64,000 nucleotides of DNA from Diphasiastrum complanatum (GCA_029204225.1 CM055098.1:11555552-11619551), one strand, 5' to 3'; shown: positions 22,635 to 38,088, counted from the first letter of the stretch. Notes: generated by a model from the sequence alone, not told the origin. Numbers and translations are program-made.

Positions 22635-23297
22635 ATGGATTCCCGAGGGAAAGCCAGTCCTATCATGCACAAGCTTGATGGAGCCAATCACCATCTGTGG
22701 AAATTTAAGATGAAAATAGTGCTAATGGCTAAGGAGTTGTATGACATTGTTACAGGTGCAGAAGAGAAACCCGAAGTTGACGATGCAGCAATCTCCAAAT
22801 GGAAGCTGAAGGATGGAAAAGCATTCGCGCTGATCATCCTCAACATTTTGGATACTTAGATTGGCCATGTATCCGAAGCCCAAACATCCAAAGAAGTCTG
22901 GGACATCTTGAGCACATTATATGAAGTGCGAGATATAGCTTCCAAGCTACATCTCAGGAAGAAATTTTACTCCCTCAAGATGGTGAATGGTGATTCCTTG
23001 CAGAATCACATCAACCAATTCAAGAACCTTTTGAAGCAAATGGTCGTTGTCGGATCTGTCATAGACGATCAAGACGCAGTGATGCAACTGCTTACAAGCT
23101 TGCCAAGCTCATACGACAGTTGGGTGATGATCATCACGACACATCCAGAGCTGACTCTTTCAAGAGTCATAACAATGTTGTTGCAAGAAGACACGTGGAG
23201 GAACGAAGCCTCCAGTTCCTCAGCCGATTCTCATGCTCTGTACACCAACAAGAGTACGATATGCTGCAGCTGCCGACCTCGAGGTGCATCAACTTGA
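22635..23297 (+). pseudogene. Copia F gag N-terminal part
   Basis: ATG at 22635 (MDSRGKASPIMHKLDGANHH), then WKFKMKIVLMAKELYDIVTG, a TAG near 22857 (LDT*IGHV), EVWDILSTLYEV, and LTSLPSSYDSWVMIITTHPE. This is the UBN2-type copia gag. The frame then runs out of gag without a zinc knuckle, protease or integrase and meets RT sequence near 23280. The N-terminus matches copia D gag (MDSQSKVGLITNKLNGSNYH), so F and D are related. Confidence 0.85.
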
Positions 23298-23757
23298 TGT
23301 GCAAACAACTTATCTGAATGGAGTTATACAAGAAGACATCTACATGATCTAGCCCGAAGGATATGTTCTGAAAGGTATGAAAAATCATGTCCGTAAACTC
23401 CATAAGGCACTCTACGGCTTGAAACAGTATGCCAGAGCTTGGTTTAAGAGGATCAACACATACCTCATTGAACAAGGTTTTCAACCAAGAAATACTGATT
23501 GCAATGTCTATTCCAAGTCGGTAAAACAATCCTTCATTATCATCACCTTATACGTGGATGATACGTTGTTTTTCAGCAACAATACCAATTTGGTCAAGGA
23601 TTCTAAACAAACGTTGTTTTCTGAGTTTGACATGACTGATTTGGACAAAGCTCAATTATGTCTGGGCATTCAGATCCACGGAGACAGAGTGAGACGACTG
23701 ATCTATATCGCTCAACAAAGGTATCTTCACAATGTTCTTGACAGATACAATTGTTGA
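23278..23757 (+). pseudogene. Copia F reverse transcriptase fragment, joined to gag
   Basis: RT begins at EVHQLDVQTTYLNGVIQEDI, has a TAG (YMI*PEGY), then KLHKALYGLKQYARAW, YVDDTLFFSNN (catalytic DD) and LCLGIQIHGDR, and stops at YLHNVLDRYNC. Everything between mid-gag and RT motif 2 is absent, an internal deletion of roughly 2 kb judged by full copia length. RNase H and a 3' LTR are missing. Confidence 0.9.
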
Positions 23758-24430
23758 CGGATTTCAGAGAATTTTCAGATGCTGAGCCAAGCTGAAAACA
23801 TAGAGTATCTCTCACCCATGACCGAGGAGCTCTCAGGAGGAGGAGAGCAAAAGAAGTTGAGAGCCGAGCATGAGAGCCGAGGATTACTAGCTAGGGTGAC
23901 AGTTATTATTCATAGAGCCTACATGGGAGAAGGAACGACCATGTAGGAGCTAGTAATATTTTCTAGGCATTGTAAATAATGTAGACCCCTTAAATAATTT
24001 AGAGTGCGCCACCTTTGATGGTGACCACTAGTGGAAGGGCTTTTTCCACTTGTAATTTCCAAATTAGTGGAATTGCCACTTGGGCTCCACATGGGATCCA
24101 CATGGGCAGCCTTCTTGCTTATTTAAGGGTCCCCCTCTCTTGTGAGGGAGCTTTGTTTGTCTTGTCAATTGCTCTTGAGTGAATAAAGAAGATCGTCCAT
24201 GAGTTCTTGATGATTGTGAAGCTCCTTGTTCATGGCAATCTTCTTGAGTGAAATTTCTATGAGCATGTTCTGATTTCCTTTATGATTGTGGATTAGTTAG
24301 ATCTCTTGCTTACTCTCTTGTTTTGTGGAATGTAGATGTGGACTAACTTTCTTGTTTCTTCATTTTGTAGTTTTAGCATGCAGGTAAACTATAGAGGCTG
24401 AGATTGTAGATCTGATTTGCATACTCTCTA
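23752..24430. repeat. Possible solo LTR
   Basis: It starts TGTTGACGG exactly where copia F RT stops, has a TATA-like CTTATTTAAGGGTCC near 24118, and is followed by ACAAT, which also precedes it (23747-23751 and 24431-24435). These flanks could be a 5-bp target duplication. The right terminus (CTCTA or CTCTAACA) is ambiguous and no partner LTR is seen. Confidence 0.35.
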
Positions 24431-24435
24431 ACAAT

Positions 24436-25124
24436 CCTCTCCTTGATTGTTCTTGGGCATTTCAAGCATCAAGAAATGGGTGTTTTTTGATCCTTGGGTT
24501 GCTAGAATGCTGTCAGGATGCTAGGTTTCTTGTTTCTTGTTGAGTAACTTAATCTTGTCATTGCATTGTTCCCTGATTTTGGTAGATAGATTGTAGATTT
24601 GCTCTCTAATTCAAAACGTTGATCTTTACTGAGCTAGGACTGGTTGCATGGCTTGTAAATGCATGTAGCTGAGTCACGTATCCGTCTCTCCCCACTCACA
24701 GGCTGGGAATACACATTTTAATTTGAGAAACACTTTTGCTTGGAAACTGTTCTAACAAGAAGACCAAACCGTAAAAAACTGTAACCAACGGAAGTAACAA
24801 AAAGAAGAACGAACGAAAAAGAATCGTGCTCACAAATTCAGCTAGAATCTATGAAATTTGGCGCCATTCCACAGCTACACAAAGACTTATCCAAGCCAAA
24901 CATTTTTTATCTGTGCTGCCAAACCATCGCTCTGAAGTCTCACACGCGCTTCATTACCGAGCTCGTTAGTTTGGTCTTGATCGACGTTCAGCTCAGTTCT
25001 CGACCGAGGCTTCACGCTCCTTCCCTAGCCAAGCTCCATGACTCTCGTCTGGACCGGACAAAACCTAGTTCCATCCACCACTCACTCTCGACCGAACAAC
25101 TACTCGAAATATCCTACTAAGACC
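24436..25124. other. Gypsy3 upstream region with a TGGCGCC motif
   Basis: No gene seen. AATTTGGCGCCATTCC near 24848-24863 resembles the TGGCGCC primer-site core found in some plant gypsy elements, so the region to its left could be gypsy3 LTR and that to the right its leader. No second LTR copy is present to test this. Confidence 0.35.
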
Positions 25125-25690
25125 TGAATTAGATCTCAACCATCGTCTCTTCTGATATCTCAACCGGAGCCTCTACTGACATCTCAACTGGAGCCTGTCC
25201 TGATATTTCAACCGGAGCCTCTCCTGAAATCTCAATTGGAGTCTCTTCTGAGATCTCAACCGGAGCCTCTACTGACATCTCAACCGGAGCCTCTTCTGAA
25301 ATCTCAACCAGAGCCTCTCATTGAAATCTCAACCGACGTCTTTTTTTGAAAACTCAACGGACGACTTTCCCGTCAAAACTCAGCCAGAGCTTTTTCTCCG
25401 ATCTTGATCGACGCATCCTGTCACATCTCGACCAGAGCTTGCTCTCAGATCTTGATCGACGCTTCCTATCAAATCTTGACCGGAACTTGCTTTTAGATCT
25501 CGACCGAAGCTTCCTCTCACATCTCAACTGAAGCTTCCACTTAGATCTCAACCGGAGCTGTCTATCAAAACTCAACCAAACTTTTCTATCAGATCTCAAC
25601 CGAAGTTATCTCTCAAATCTCAACCAGACCTTTCTATCAATTCTCAACCGAGGATTTCTATTAACTCTCAACCGAGAGCTTTGACTTCCA
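25125..25690. repeat. Minisatellite, about 20 degenerate units of 25-30 bp
   Basis: Repeated ATCTCAACCGGAGCCTCT followed by three to ten variable bases. The right part shifts to variants such as GATCTTGATCGACGCTTCC. Open frames on both strands (repeats of SDLDRRFLS or RSRSKSK) are products of the periodicity. The array sits just before gypsy3 gag. Confidence 0.85.
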
Positions 25691-25929
25691 ACCTGAACGA
25701 AGTCAACATCCAGACAAAGCCAATTTTCTTATTTGACTTTGTCTCAGTGTTTGCCAAATACCACAATTCTTTCCAACTTTATTGCAAAACCCTAACACCA
25801 AAAACAAAACAACTGTGCCATTTGGACACCACCACGATATTAGTCTCTGACTAATATTGTGAAAAAAAAATTAAAAAAAAAACCAAAACCACAAAACAAA
25901 AAACACAAACACCAGTCAAGTTTCCAAAG

Positions 25930-26400
25930 AGTCCAAGAGGCCTATTTACCCAATACTCTAGCATTGTTACGGATCGTCCTTACGATCTGAATTCCACAAG
26001 GGACTATCCACTAGAGATGGTCTCCCCATCTACCGAACAGGCTCGATTTAATAGATATTCTAGGATGAAATCCCAAGTCCAAGAGCCATCCACCAACCCA
26101 TTTGACAGATGGGAACCCATGTGCTTTGAAGCTCCATATGATCGACCACATTTTATCTTCATATGCATGAGCTCGCTTAACCGGAGCTTTTGCGTACTGA
26201 AAAACGTACTCCAAAGCTAGATTTACCTAAGTATGATGATAACACTGATCCTCAAAGATTTCTTCAAGTCTTTGAGAATGCATGTGATGTCTATGGCGAG
26301 ACATCACCAAACGCCATGGTACAGCTCTTCTCGATGGCCATGATCGATCGAGCACGAGAATGGTTTTTTAACCTAACAAAAAATGGAAGAGATTCCTGAA
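25930..26400 (+). pseudogene. Gypsy3 gag fragment
   Basis: Frames at 25978-26220 (RDYPLEMVSPSTEQARFNRY, then FDRWEPMCFEAPYDRP) and 26190-26399 (LDLPKYDDNTDPQRFLQVFE, VYGETSPNAM, AREWFFNLTKNG) give the capsid-like region of a plant gypsy gag. They are offset by a frameshift near 26200. The gag C-terminus and knuckle are absent: protease follows within 20 bp of NGRDS. Confidence 0.75.
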
Positions 26401-26415
26401 ATTCCCTAGATTCCT

Positions 26416-27230
26416 ATGAATCTACTGAATATAGGTGTTGCTAAGGGGACTAGCATCACCCAACCTTTGTCCTATAAAGACTATCCCGCAGTATCTGCTA
26501 TCCTTGATAGTGGATCAGACGTTAATATAATGGCTTTGTCCTTGGCAAAGTCATGGGGCTTCCATGCCCTCGATCAACCACGATACAAACTTCTCATGGC
26601 TGATCAACGAGTTACAGACTCTGCTGGTCATCTATCAAATATTAAGGTTTGAATAGCAGGTGTCAAATTTGTAATGGATTGTGTCATCTTAGACTTACCA
26701 GAAGATGCCAATACTTATAAAAATTTTCTTGTACACCATGGCTCCAGATGGCAGGTGTTGGAAGCATAGCAAAATCACATTTGGCAATCATGACAAACGA
26801 GTCACTGTCGACTCAACTGGCCATGTCAAGCCTGTTAAAATTTATGATGATTGGTCATCAACAACATTTGACGAATCGGATAGTGTCCCGATCCAACCCA
26901 AAGGCCACTATACGAGATCCACGGACATAATCAATTGGGGACAGGCACTAGCCATTGTGGACTGTGCTAATTCCAATCGATGTCGTATCGAAACCGCTGC
27001 AGAAGCTGTGGATATTCTCCCATCTTCTACAGACATTGATACACCCATCATCCCACTTATGATGATTGACCCAATTCCTATAGTGTGGTGCCCGGGAGAA
27101 CCTAGCGTCTCTATTGCCCATGTTTCTGAAGAAGGTATTCTTTCCATGGATGATGTCGAAATGACGGATGAACATGTACTCCTTTATCTAGATGCCCAAC
27201 ATTATCCCCAAAATTAATTCCTCAGGAAAT
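26416..27230 (+). pseudogene. Gypsy3 protease and linker
   Basis: SAILDSGSDVNIMALSLAKS is the retropepsin active site (DSGS), followed by QPRYKLLMADQRV and, after a TGA near 26650, GVKFVMDCVILDLPEDANTY. The 171-codon frame at 26705-27217 covers the protease tail and an acidic linker of unknown role, out of frame with the protease start. It is related to the minus-strand protease at 20240-21130. Confidence 0.8.
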
Positions 27231-27564
27231 CAAGTCACCAGGGACGTTGGCTCATGTCCAACTGACATCCAAAGTACCCAACACACAAGCGTATAGGCCC
27301 AAACCCAAAGTATACACATGGGATGTGTATCTAGATAAAGTTTGGGATACAATTGATGATGACATGATAAATGAGGCCACAACACCGCCCACTCAAAAAC
27401 CACAAAAACCTCGGTTACAAAAAAAATAAAATTATAGATACAAAATTAACCGAGCGTAAAAAATAGATGCGTGAGAAGCTTAAACAGCCAATTAAGCCCC
27501 TGTCTAGAGAGACGGAAACCAAACATCAGACCAAGCTTCCACGTCCGGTAGTGACTCAACACAG

Positions 27565-28110
27565 ATGATTCCCAAAGTTTCAAAAAACTTTGTGAAACCT
27601 TTCGATCTTTCACAAAAATTTAAAGATTTCACACTAGAGGACGTTGTTCTCCAGCTACCGCAGCCACACCGGGAACCTACACCAAGTTCCAACTCCTTTG
27701 AAGGACCAGCTAAAATGATGCTGTTAAACCTTAAAGATCCTCACGAGGAGATGGATTTACTAGTTCATATTGGCGCACACCTTTCGTCTGAACAACTTTC
27801 TGATTTGGAAATTTTACTTCGCAAATACAGGGATGTATTTGCATGGAACTATATAGAAATGAAAGGAATTCTGCATGAAGTAGTGGTTCATACATTTCCT
27901 TTAGAAGACAACGCCAAGCCTATTAGGGCTAAACCTTACCGAAGTAACCCCATCTATCGCGAGAGAATCGATGAAGAATTAAGAAATTGTTGGATGCTGG
28001 CTCCATTTATGAAGTCTAACATATTGATTGGGTATCACCCATTGTCGTACCCAAAAAAAACGGCAAACTTCATATATGTGTCGATCTTAAGAACCTTAAT
28101 GTGGTTGTAA
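27565..28110 (+). pseudogene. Gypsy3 RT N-terminal part
   Basis: 182-codon frame: LRKYRDVFAWNYIEMKGI, VVHTFPLEDNAKPIRAKPYR and SNPIYRERIDEEL are the usual approach to gypsy RT. A frameshift near 28030 moves the reading to VVPKKNGKLHICVDLKNLNV. The catalytic xDD block, the palm and the thumb are missing: at 28109 the reading jumps to RNase H. Confidence 0.85.
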
Positions 28111-28111
28111 A

Positions 28112-28312
28112 ATGGGACATATAGCTCGATGGCTGTTGATACTAGAGGAATTCATTTTTCGCATAGTCATTTGGAAAGGAACCCAACATTTCATGGCGGA
28201 TCACCTTTCTCGGCTACCTAATACTGAAAAAGCGACTGCACCAGCCAACGATGATCTTCCTGATGCATGTCGAATTTTAGGACAACTGGTAGAGCTGTGG
28301 CTTGATCTTTGA
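28112..28312 (+). pseudogene. Gypsy3 RNase H C-terminal part
   Basis: GHIARWLLILEEFIFRIV followed by GTQHFMADHLSRLPNTE is the conserved end of gypsy RNase H (xxHxxADxLSR). It abuts the RT start at 28110 by an internal deletion of the catalytic RT and most of RNase H. Integrase is not seen downstream. Confidence 0.85.
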
Positions 28313-30389
<2,077 letters not shown>

Positions 30390-30400
30390 TGGTATCAGAG
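30390..30400 (+). other. Gypsy4 primer-binding site
   Basis: TGGTATCAGAG followed by TAAGGC lies 120 bp before the gag start codon at 30510. It matches the initiator Met-tRNA complement over 11 nt. Confidence 0.6.
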
Positions 30401-30509
30401 TAAGGCTTACGAAGATCAAAAGACTTGGTCATCGTGTTTTCACCGTAGTTAAGAATAGACATATTTGTTAGTTAAAGTTAAGTTATTTCTTATTTGCAGA
30501 TAATTCGAT

Positions 30510-31560
30510 ATGACTGAAAAACTTACAAATCCCGTTGTATCTTTGTACATGTTAACTTTCCAACAATTGAGTCCCACACTCTCTAGCATGAACTATCGAA
30601 ATAATTTAAGAGACCAACAGATGGAGGTTCTAATGAACCAAGTGAAATTGTTATCTTTTTCGAACCTCAGATTCCAGCTTAAGACGTACTCGAGGGAGAA
30701 AAAGTCTGAAGTGGTGGAGGATTGGCTCGTGAAATGGAGAAGTTATTTTAATCTCCATGAAATTCTTGAAAAGGAGAAGATTAAGAGCGTAGGTTTGTTT
30801 CTTTTGTGGCAAAGCATCGTCATGGTGCCGATACTCAGTTAGACCTACTACTTGGGATGCATTTGTGGAAGTTTTCAAAAAACCTTTCATCATAGCTGAT
30901 GAAGTTGATTATTACTAAGAATTTATGAACTACAAGATGGGAAGTAAGAGTCTAGACTCTTATATTTAGGAATTTGTGGATCTCTAGGATCAAGTTCCAT
31001 CAATCGATCCAAAATTGGCTTCATGGTAGTTTTTTAATTATTAGAATAAACATAGAGCAAATGTGTTTCAAAACCTCGAGGATGTCTGTCGAATAGTGAA
31101 AGCATATGATTTCACAATTGTGGCATCCTGGAGGCAATTTTAACAATCTACCTTGAAATCCAAGAGGGAGAAAAAGCGAGGTCCAAATAGAGCTCCAAAA
31201 TACTTTGACGAATTGGATCAAATGGCATTAGAACCACCAAAAAAGAAGAAGTCTATGTCCCAGATTAAGGCTAAAAAGGCAAATCTTTGTCTCATTTTTA
31301 GCAAGCCTATGCATATAATAAAATTATGTCCGAAAATTAAGAACCCTCAGAAGATAATCAAAACCCTTGGCAGTCAAGAAACTCAGCCTAACCACTAAAG
31401 CCAACAAATATCAAGTTTATCTAGCTTCAGAAGTCGAGTTGGAGACTTGGGGCATTAAAATGTCAAATCTCTCAATGATAATTCAAGATCATAGAGATTT
31501 AGTTAATTTTCATGTTTTAGACCTTGCACGTATTGATTTAATTTTTGGATATGAGTGATA
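30510..31560 (+). pseudogene. Gypsy4 gag and protease tail
   Basis: Gag from ATG 30510 (MTEKLTNPVV...) contains EVVEDWLVKWRSYFNLHEI and, after a frameshift, TWDAFVEVFKKPFIIADEVD. Later come a Lys-rich segment (KKRGPNRAPKYFDELD), a decayed knuckle (LCLIFSKPMHIIKLCP; two Cys lost) and a protease tail HVLDLARIDLIFGYE ending at 31558. The protease catalytic motif is absent. Several TAG/TAA stops occur (about 30840, 30917, 30968). The RT of the same element resumes at 39280, beyond the nested insertions. Confidence 0.75.
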
Positions 31561-31749
31561 ATTTAGTAAATAGTCTTCTCTGGCTATTGATTTTGAGAAG
31601 CACGTTCTCATTTTCAAGGAGGGTGATAAAGTCCTTACATTATTTGGAAGCAATTTTGTTCATCCATCATATATGATTTTTACGATTTATATTATGAAAG
31701 CATTTGATTATTCAAATTATGAATTTTTTCTATGTTTGCAATTTCTATT

Positions 31750-33731
31750 TGTTGGAGTTCAATATTACTCCTACTCGCCAAAAGTCTTATTTTGAGTTCT
31801 CTTAAACTCAACAATATTTGAGTTTGAGTCTCACGATTCACCATCAACATCGACTTGTCGACTGGACTCGACACTTTACTCGACTTTCAACTGTCAACAA
31901 GTACTACTCAAAATGGAGCTCTTCCTCTGCTGAGAATCCAATACAAACTATGTCACCATTCAAACCTACTACTATGTAGTAACTGCACATCTTCAGGCCT
32001 ACATACTATATAATTTACAATAAAATTTTTAGTCTTGTCTTGTAAATATGACACCATGCCTAAACACATAAGTTAGCCACGATCTCTGTGAATTTGTATA
32101 TATTCAATAAATCGGAACAAGGCAATAACAACAAGAGGAGATCATTAAGAATCATAAAAATAGATGTAGTTTGTATGTGAACTCCATTGTCTCACATTAT
32201 TTGATTCCTTAGAGTCGAAAATCACAAGAGAGAGTGAGAGCAATTCAAGAAGTAGAGACATTGTCTTAATCTGTAATCAACATAGTAGGATCATAGCGTA
32301 TAGCGTAATACTATTGTGAACCATTTTAGAGCACAAAGTTTGATCTGATCGTTGTTATCACAATAGCTAGTATTCAAATTATCTATTTTCTATACATGCA
32401 TTAGTACCATCGAATGCTTTCTGATTCTTTCTCTCTCTGTTGCTGATACTCGCTCTAATGACTTACATAGAATATATGACATGAAGAGTGCATGGCTATC
32501 ACAAATGTTTGATTATATCGCTCTCTTCGTGGCTATTTAAGACACCTACATAGATATTTCTTTGGTTGAAAGAATGATCTAAATAATAGTCTGTATTCTA
32601 CAATTTGATTCTCTTCTTTTATAATCGTTATTTTCTTTTTGTCCCTCCCTTCCACTGCCAACAAAGGTGGTATCAGAGTTGATATTTAGTCTCTTACACC
32701 AACACTATTGTTGATGTTTCTAATGTGTGTTGGAAACTCCCTCTTTGGGAAAGCTCCTCGTTGCATGTGCTACGCCTATCAAATCGAATCAAGATGGTTA
32801 CTCGATTGATTTTACTTGATTCTGATTTCAAAGTTGTCATAATCAATAGGATTTATGACGTAGACAAACACAAAAGTCAAATAATTGTTAGTTGCATAAG
32901 CAACAAATAGCTCAGACAAATTTATACGAGAGTAGTATTAGATAGAACAATAAATCAGAATAACATATATTCACAGTGGCATAATTTTGAATGTAATAAG
33001 ACAATGAATCGATTCAGAAAGTAATGGATACAAGTCAGTTGAAATTAACGAGCACAAAACAATTGTCGTGATAATCGTGTATTCGAACTAGCTATGGTCC
33101 TATAATAGCTTGGATGATTTGAAGATTATTTGATAACTTATTCTAATTCTCTGTCTGAATCCAATTGATGTAATAACCTCTACTGCGTGCGTTGATTGAT
33201 TGCATTGTTCGATTTTCTGATATCGAATCAAACTACAATATTAGACATATACACAAATGTATAGAGACGGTGAGCTATCTCATCTGAAATGGATCTTGGT
33301 GGTGATCATGGTTGTCACTGTCCATGTAGGTGGTAGTTGTAGCTATCGCTATACAGGCATTTGGTGATTGTGGCCGCTGTCATTGTCAAAACAGTTGCAC
33401 AGTGCAAATACTAGCTAGTGTAAGTGATTAGCTTTATTTGGAGTGGTGCCACATCAGTTAGACAGCCGACGGTTTTTCAATTTGAGTTGGAGTTGAGGGT
33501 GACAAAGGTTCGAATGTTCAATTCAATAGTTGTTCAAATCAAACATTCGAGCACCTATTGATAGTCAATAGTCGACACTCAAAAACACTTTTGATAGTTC
33601 GACTTTCCTTGATAGTTTGACTACCTTCAATAGTTTGACCATTGTGTATGTAGATATCTTCGATTCTTGTGTATTTTTTTGTGCACTGTGCAACAATGTG
33701 AGTAAATATGTAGCATCATAAATGAATCTAG
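31750..33731 (-). repeat. LTR G, left part (interrupted by copia D)
   Basis: It starts TGTTGGAGTTCAATATTACT at 31750. Its right end is at 39183-39223 (ATTAACTATGGGATTTAGGG...AATCCAACA), on the other side of copia D, giving an LTR of about 2.0 kb. The right end matches the LTR end of copia H at 43816-43856. No internal copia sequence is attached, so it behaves as a solo LTR within gypsy4. The left border is inferred from the TGTTGGA start only. Confidence 0.6.
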
Positions 33732-35029
<1,298 letters not shown>

Positions 35030-35034
35030 CTCCC

Positions 35035-35600
35035 CCTTAATCTGAATTCTTGAATGCCTTGACCTTCAAACTTAGTCCTACACAGAATTTTCTGTGAGAC
35101 TCCAAACTTAATGCTTTATTAAAAACATCTGTTGTCATATCTTGCCTTCTACAGTGTTGCAATCTGACCTCTTCATTGAGAACTTTGTTTCTCACAAAAT
35201 GATACTTTAGTTCAATGTGCTTACTCCTGGAATGAAATCTAGGGTTGGCTGATAAAGCGATGGCACTTTGATTCTCACAAAATAATGTCGTCGGAGCATA
35301 TTAATTTAGACCGATATCTAAGAGTAAGTTCCTCAACCAAATTGCTTCCTTTGTAGCTTGAGAGGCTGCGATATACTCTGATTCAGTGGAAGATAGAGCT
35401 ATTGAAGATTGTTTGCGACTGTTCCAGGAAACTGGACCACTGTTAAGGAAGAATGTAAATTCGGAAGTAGATTTATGAGTGTCTATATCTCCTGCCCAAC
35501 TCGCATCTGTGTAACCACTAAGAAAATTGAGTTTGTCGTTGCCGACTGCTCCATAACAAATGCAAAAGTCCATAGTAGCTCGAAGATATCTATTCGGAAG
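35035..35600 (-). pseudogene. Copia D RNase H
   Basis: The minus-strand frame 35573-35301 has FLSGYTDASWAGDIDTHKST, SSIALSSTESEYIAASQATK and EAIWLRNLL. After a TAA it continues LFCENQSAIALSANPRFHSR and SKHIELKYHFVR to the purine tract. D, E and D catalytic positions are visible. At its start, PNRYLRATMDF is joined to RT sequence ending NTMLSS, showing that the RT C-terminus and connection are deleted. Confidence 0.88.
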
Positions 35601-36448
35601 ATAGCATTGTATTGGCTTCTTTTATTAAACCGGTACTGTTGCTAAAAAGCAATGTGTCATCCACGTACAGAGTGATAATGATAAAAGACTGTTGCACTAC
35701 TTTGAAGTAAACATTTAAATCTGAAGAGCTAGATGTGTAGCCATGATCAATAAGAAAAGTATTGGTCCTTTGAAACCATGCTTCGAGCATATTGCTTCAA
35801 GCCATAAAGTGTCTTATGGAGTTTACACACGAGATTGTGCTTACCCTCGATAATATAACCTTCGAATTGCACCATGTAAATATCTTCTTCGATAACTCCA
35901 TTGAGATATGCTGTCTGTACATCCATTTGATGTATTTTCAAATCTGCTGCAGCGACAAATGATAGCAAAAGTCGAATAGACGAATGTTTGACTACTGGAC
36001 TGAAGGTCTCAGTGTAATCGACGTTGTATACCTGGGAAAATCCTCTGGCTACAAGTCGTGTCTTTCTTCTATTGATGCTTTCATCTGCATTGTACTTGAC
36101 TTTGAAAATCCATTTGCAATCAACTACGTTTCTACTAGTAGGTAATTCGACAATTGTCCATGTCTGGTTCTTGATAAGAGATGAATACTCTTTATCCATA
36201 GCTTCTTTTCTAGAGATCTGAATCTGGCTGAATGAGTGCCTCTTGGACAGACGTCGGTTCCTGAACAAGATAAGCTGCAAACTCGTCGATATATCGGTTA
36301 GGTGGTCTGCTAGTCCTTGAAGATCTTCTAGGTAATACAAGAAGTTGATTATTTCCATCATATTGTACTTGTTGATCTGCAACATCATCATCTTCTGATT
36401 CGCCGTTGGTTTGTTGTTCGTCAAGAGTAGAGGAGCTTGGACCTTCAA
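35601..36448 (-). pseudogene. Copia D reverse transcriptase
   Basis: Motifs: KEAMDKEYSSLIKNQTW, CKWIFKVKYNADESINRRKT, YTETFSPVVKHSSIRLLLSF, QMDVQTAYLNGVIEEDIYM, HKTLYGLKQYARS and, after a frameshift near 35760, YVDDTLLFSNS with the catalytic DD. The RT ends early at ANTMLSS. Compared with copia F RT, it is the same family. Confidence 0.9.
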
Positions 36449-37481
36449 TAGGAATAGTTGATTGAGGAACTAAAAAGTTCAAAGCGTTAGGAGAATCTGA
36501 CAGGTCAACTACATGGGGACTGCCCTTTCTTTTGAGGTCTTGAAACTGATCTTCGATGAAGATGACATCCCGGCTAGTGAATATCTTCGACTCTATGGGA
36601 TCGAACAACTTGTAGGCTTGATCTGAAGTACTATAGCTGATGAAAACACACTTGATACTCTGGAAGTCGAGTTTCTTCTTGAGATCACGAGGAATCTGCG
36701 CAAAAGTAGTACATCCAAAAACTCGTAAGTTTGATAAAGAAGGTTTGGTACCTGTCCAAACTTCGAATGATGTTTTGTCTGAGAGGCCTTTAGTAGAACA
36801 TCTGTTCTGAATATAGATTGTTGTTGAAACAGCTTCAGCCCATAAGCACTTCAGAAGTGTTGCACGTGATAACACGCACTTTGCCAATTCAAATAAGGTT
36901 CTGTTCTTTCTCTCAACAAGACCATTTGACTGAGGCAAATAGGAAGTGATGTATTGTTGCTCAATGCCATTGTTAAGGCAATAGTCCTTGAATTTGTTGA
37001 AGATATATTCTCCTCCGTTATCTAATCTCAATGCTTTGATTCGTTTACCAGTTTGATTCTCAGCATGCTCTTTGAATTTTCTAAATTTGATGAAAGCCTC
37101 TTATTTCTGTTTAATGAAATAAGCAATTGTTCTTCTAGAGAATTTGTCAACAAAGATAATGAAATACTTTGCATCTAGCAATGAAGGAGTTTTCATAGGT
37201 CCACATATATCTGTATGAACAACATCTAATAGACCTTTTGCTGCATGCATATGGTTTGATCTAAAAGGAATCCTAGCCTGCTTTCCAAAAATGCAGCTAT
37301 GACAGACAGAGAGATCGACCTTACCAGAAGGATAGTTGAGATCAAGGACCATGGATTGTCTGGACATGTTCATAACAAATGCATGATTCAAGTGTCCTAA
37401 ACGATGATGCCATAATAATGATTTATTGACTAGAACAGAGGTTTTCAAGTCTTGACTATACTCAGAATAGTAATGTGCCAA
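36210..37481 (-). pseudogene. Copia D integrase
   Basis: From 37481: LLWHHRLGHLNHAF, the zinc-binding HHCC region with CHSCIFGKQ, VVHTDICGPM and FIIFVDKFSRRT; then across a frameshift or stop near 37100, MRLDNGGEYIFNKFKDYC and SYLPQSNGLVERKNRTL. The D, D and E residues of the catalytic core are present. The long C-terminal tail leads to a hydrophilic region (DQQVQYDGNNQ, PRRSSRTSRPPNRYIDEF) before RT. Confidence 0.9.
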
Positions 37482-37499
37482 TCTATATAAGTAACCCTG

Positions 37500-38088
37500 C
37501 CTCTTGTCGGGTGTAGGGATCTTATTACTCTATCAACTATTTAGCATTGATGAGATTCAAATTCTACCTTATGACCTAAATTTGTAATTCTACTCACTGA
37601 TAACAGATTTGTAGAGAGTTTAGGAACATATAAGACCTTTGATAGTAATTTGAATTGATCATGCTGGAATCACAATCTTACAGTACCTTCACCTTCAATA
37701 GTGTCCAATGTGTGTATCTGATATATTGAGGATAGTAAACGTGAAAGCTTTACCGTCCTTCGATTTCCACTTCGAGTCATCGTCTTCAGGTTTTACTTCT
37801 GTACTTGTAATAACATCCCATAAGTCGTTGGCGATTAACAAGGTCTTCATCTTAAATTTTCACAAATGATAATTGGATCCATTCAACTTGTTTGTGATAA
37901 GACCGACTTTACTTTGAGAATCCATTTGGAACTTAGTTTGTCGATTGTATCGATGACGCTAAGATGTGGTAATGCCAACAATAGAAAATCAATTCTCTAA
38001 TACTGAAAGGTTGAAAAGAACTGAAGAGTATGATATCGATTTGATATCGCGAAAGATATCAAGTATTAGAGCTTTCGCTCTAATATCA
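37500..38088 (-). pseudogene. Copia D gag N-terminus fused to protease tail
   Basis: On the minus strand gag starts MDSQSKVGLITNKLNGSNYH near 37925, followed by a stop, KFKMKTLLIANDLWDVITST and TFTILNISDTHIGH. The next bases encode IEGEGTVRL and then KVLYVPKLSTNLLSVSRITN, the late protease. Most of gag, the zinc knuckle and the protease active site are deleted. Next to the 5' LTR the primer site is degraded to TGATATTAGAGC. Confidence 0.85.

Noticed and set aside
25346-25599. Leu/Asp/Arg repeat proteins on both strands
   Set aside because: Period of the minisatellite is near a multiple of three; no real gene features.
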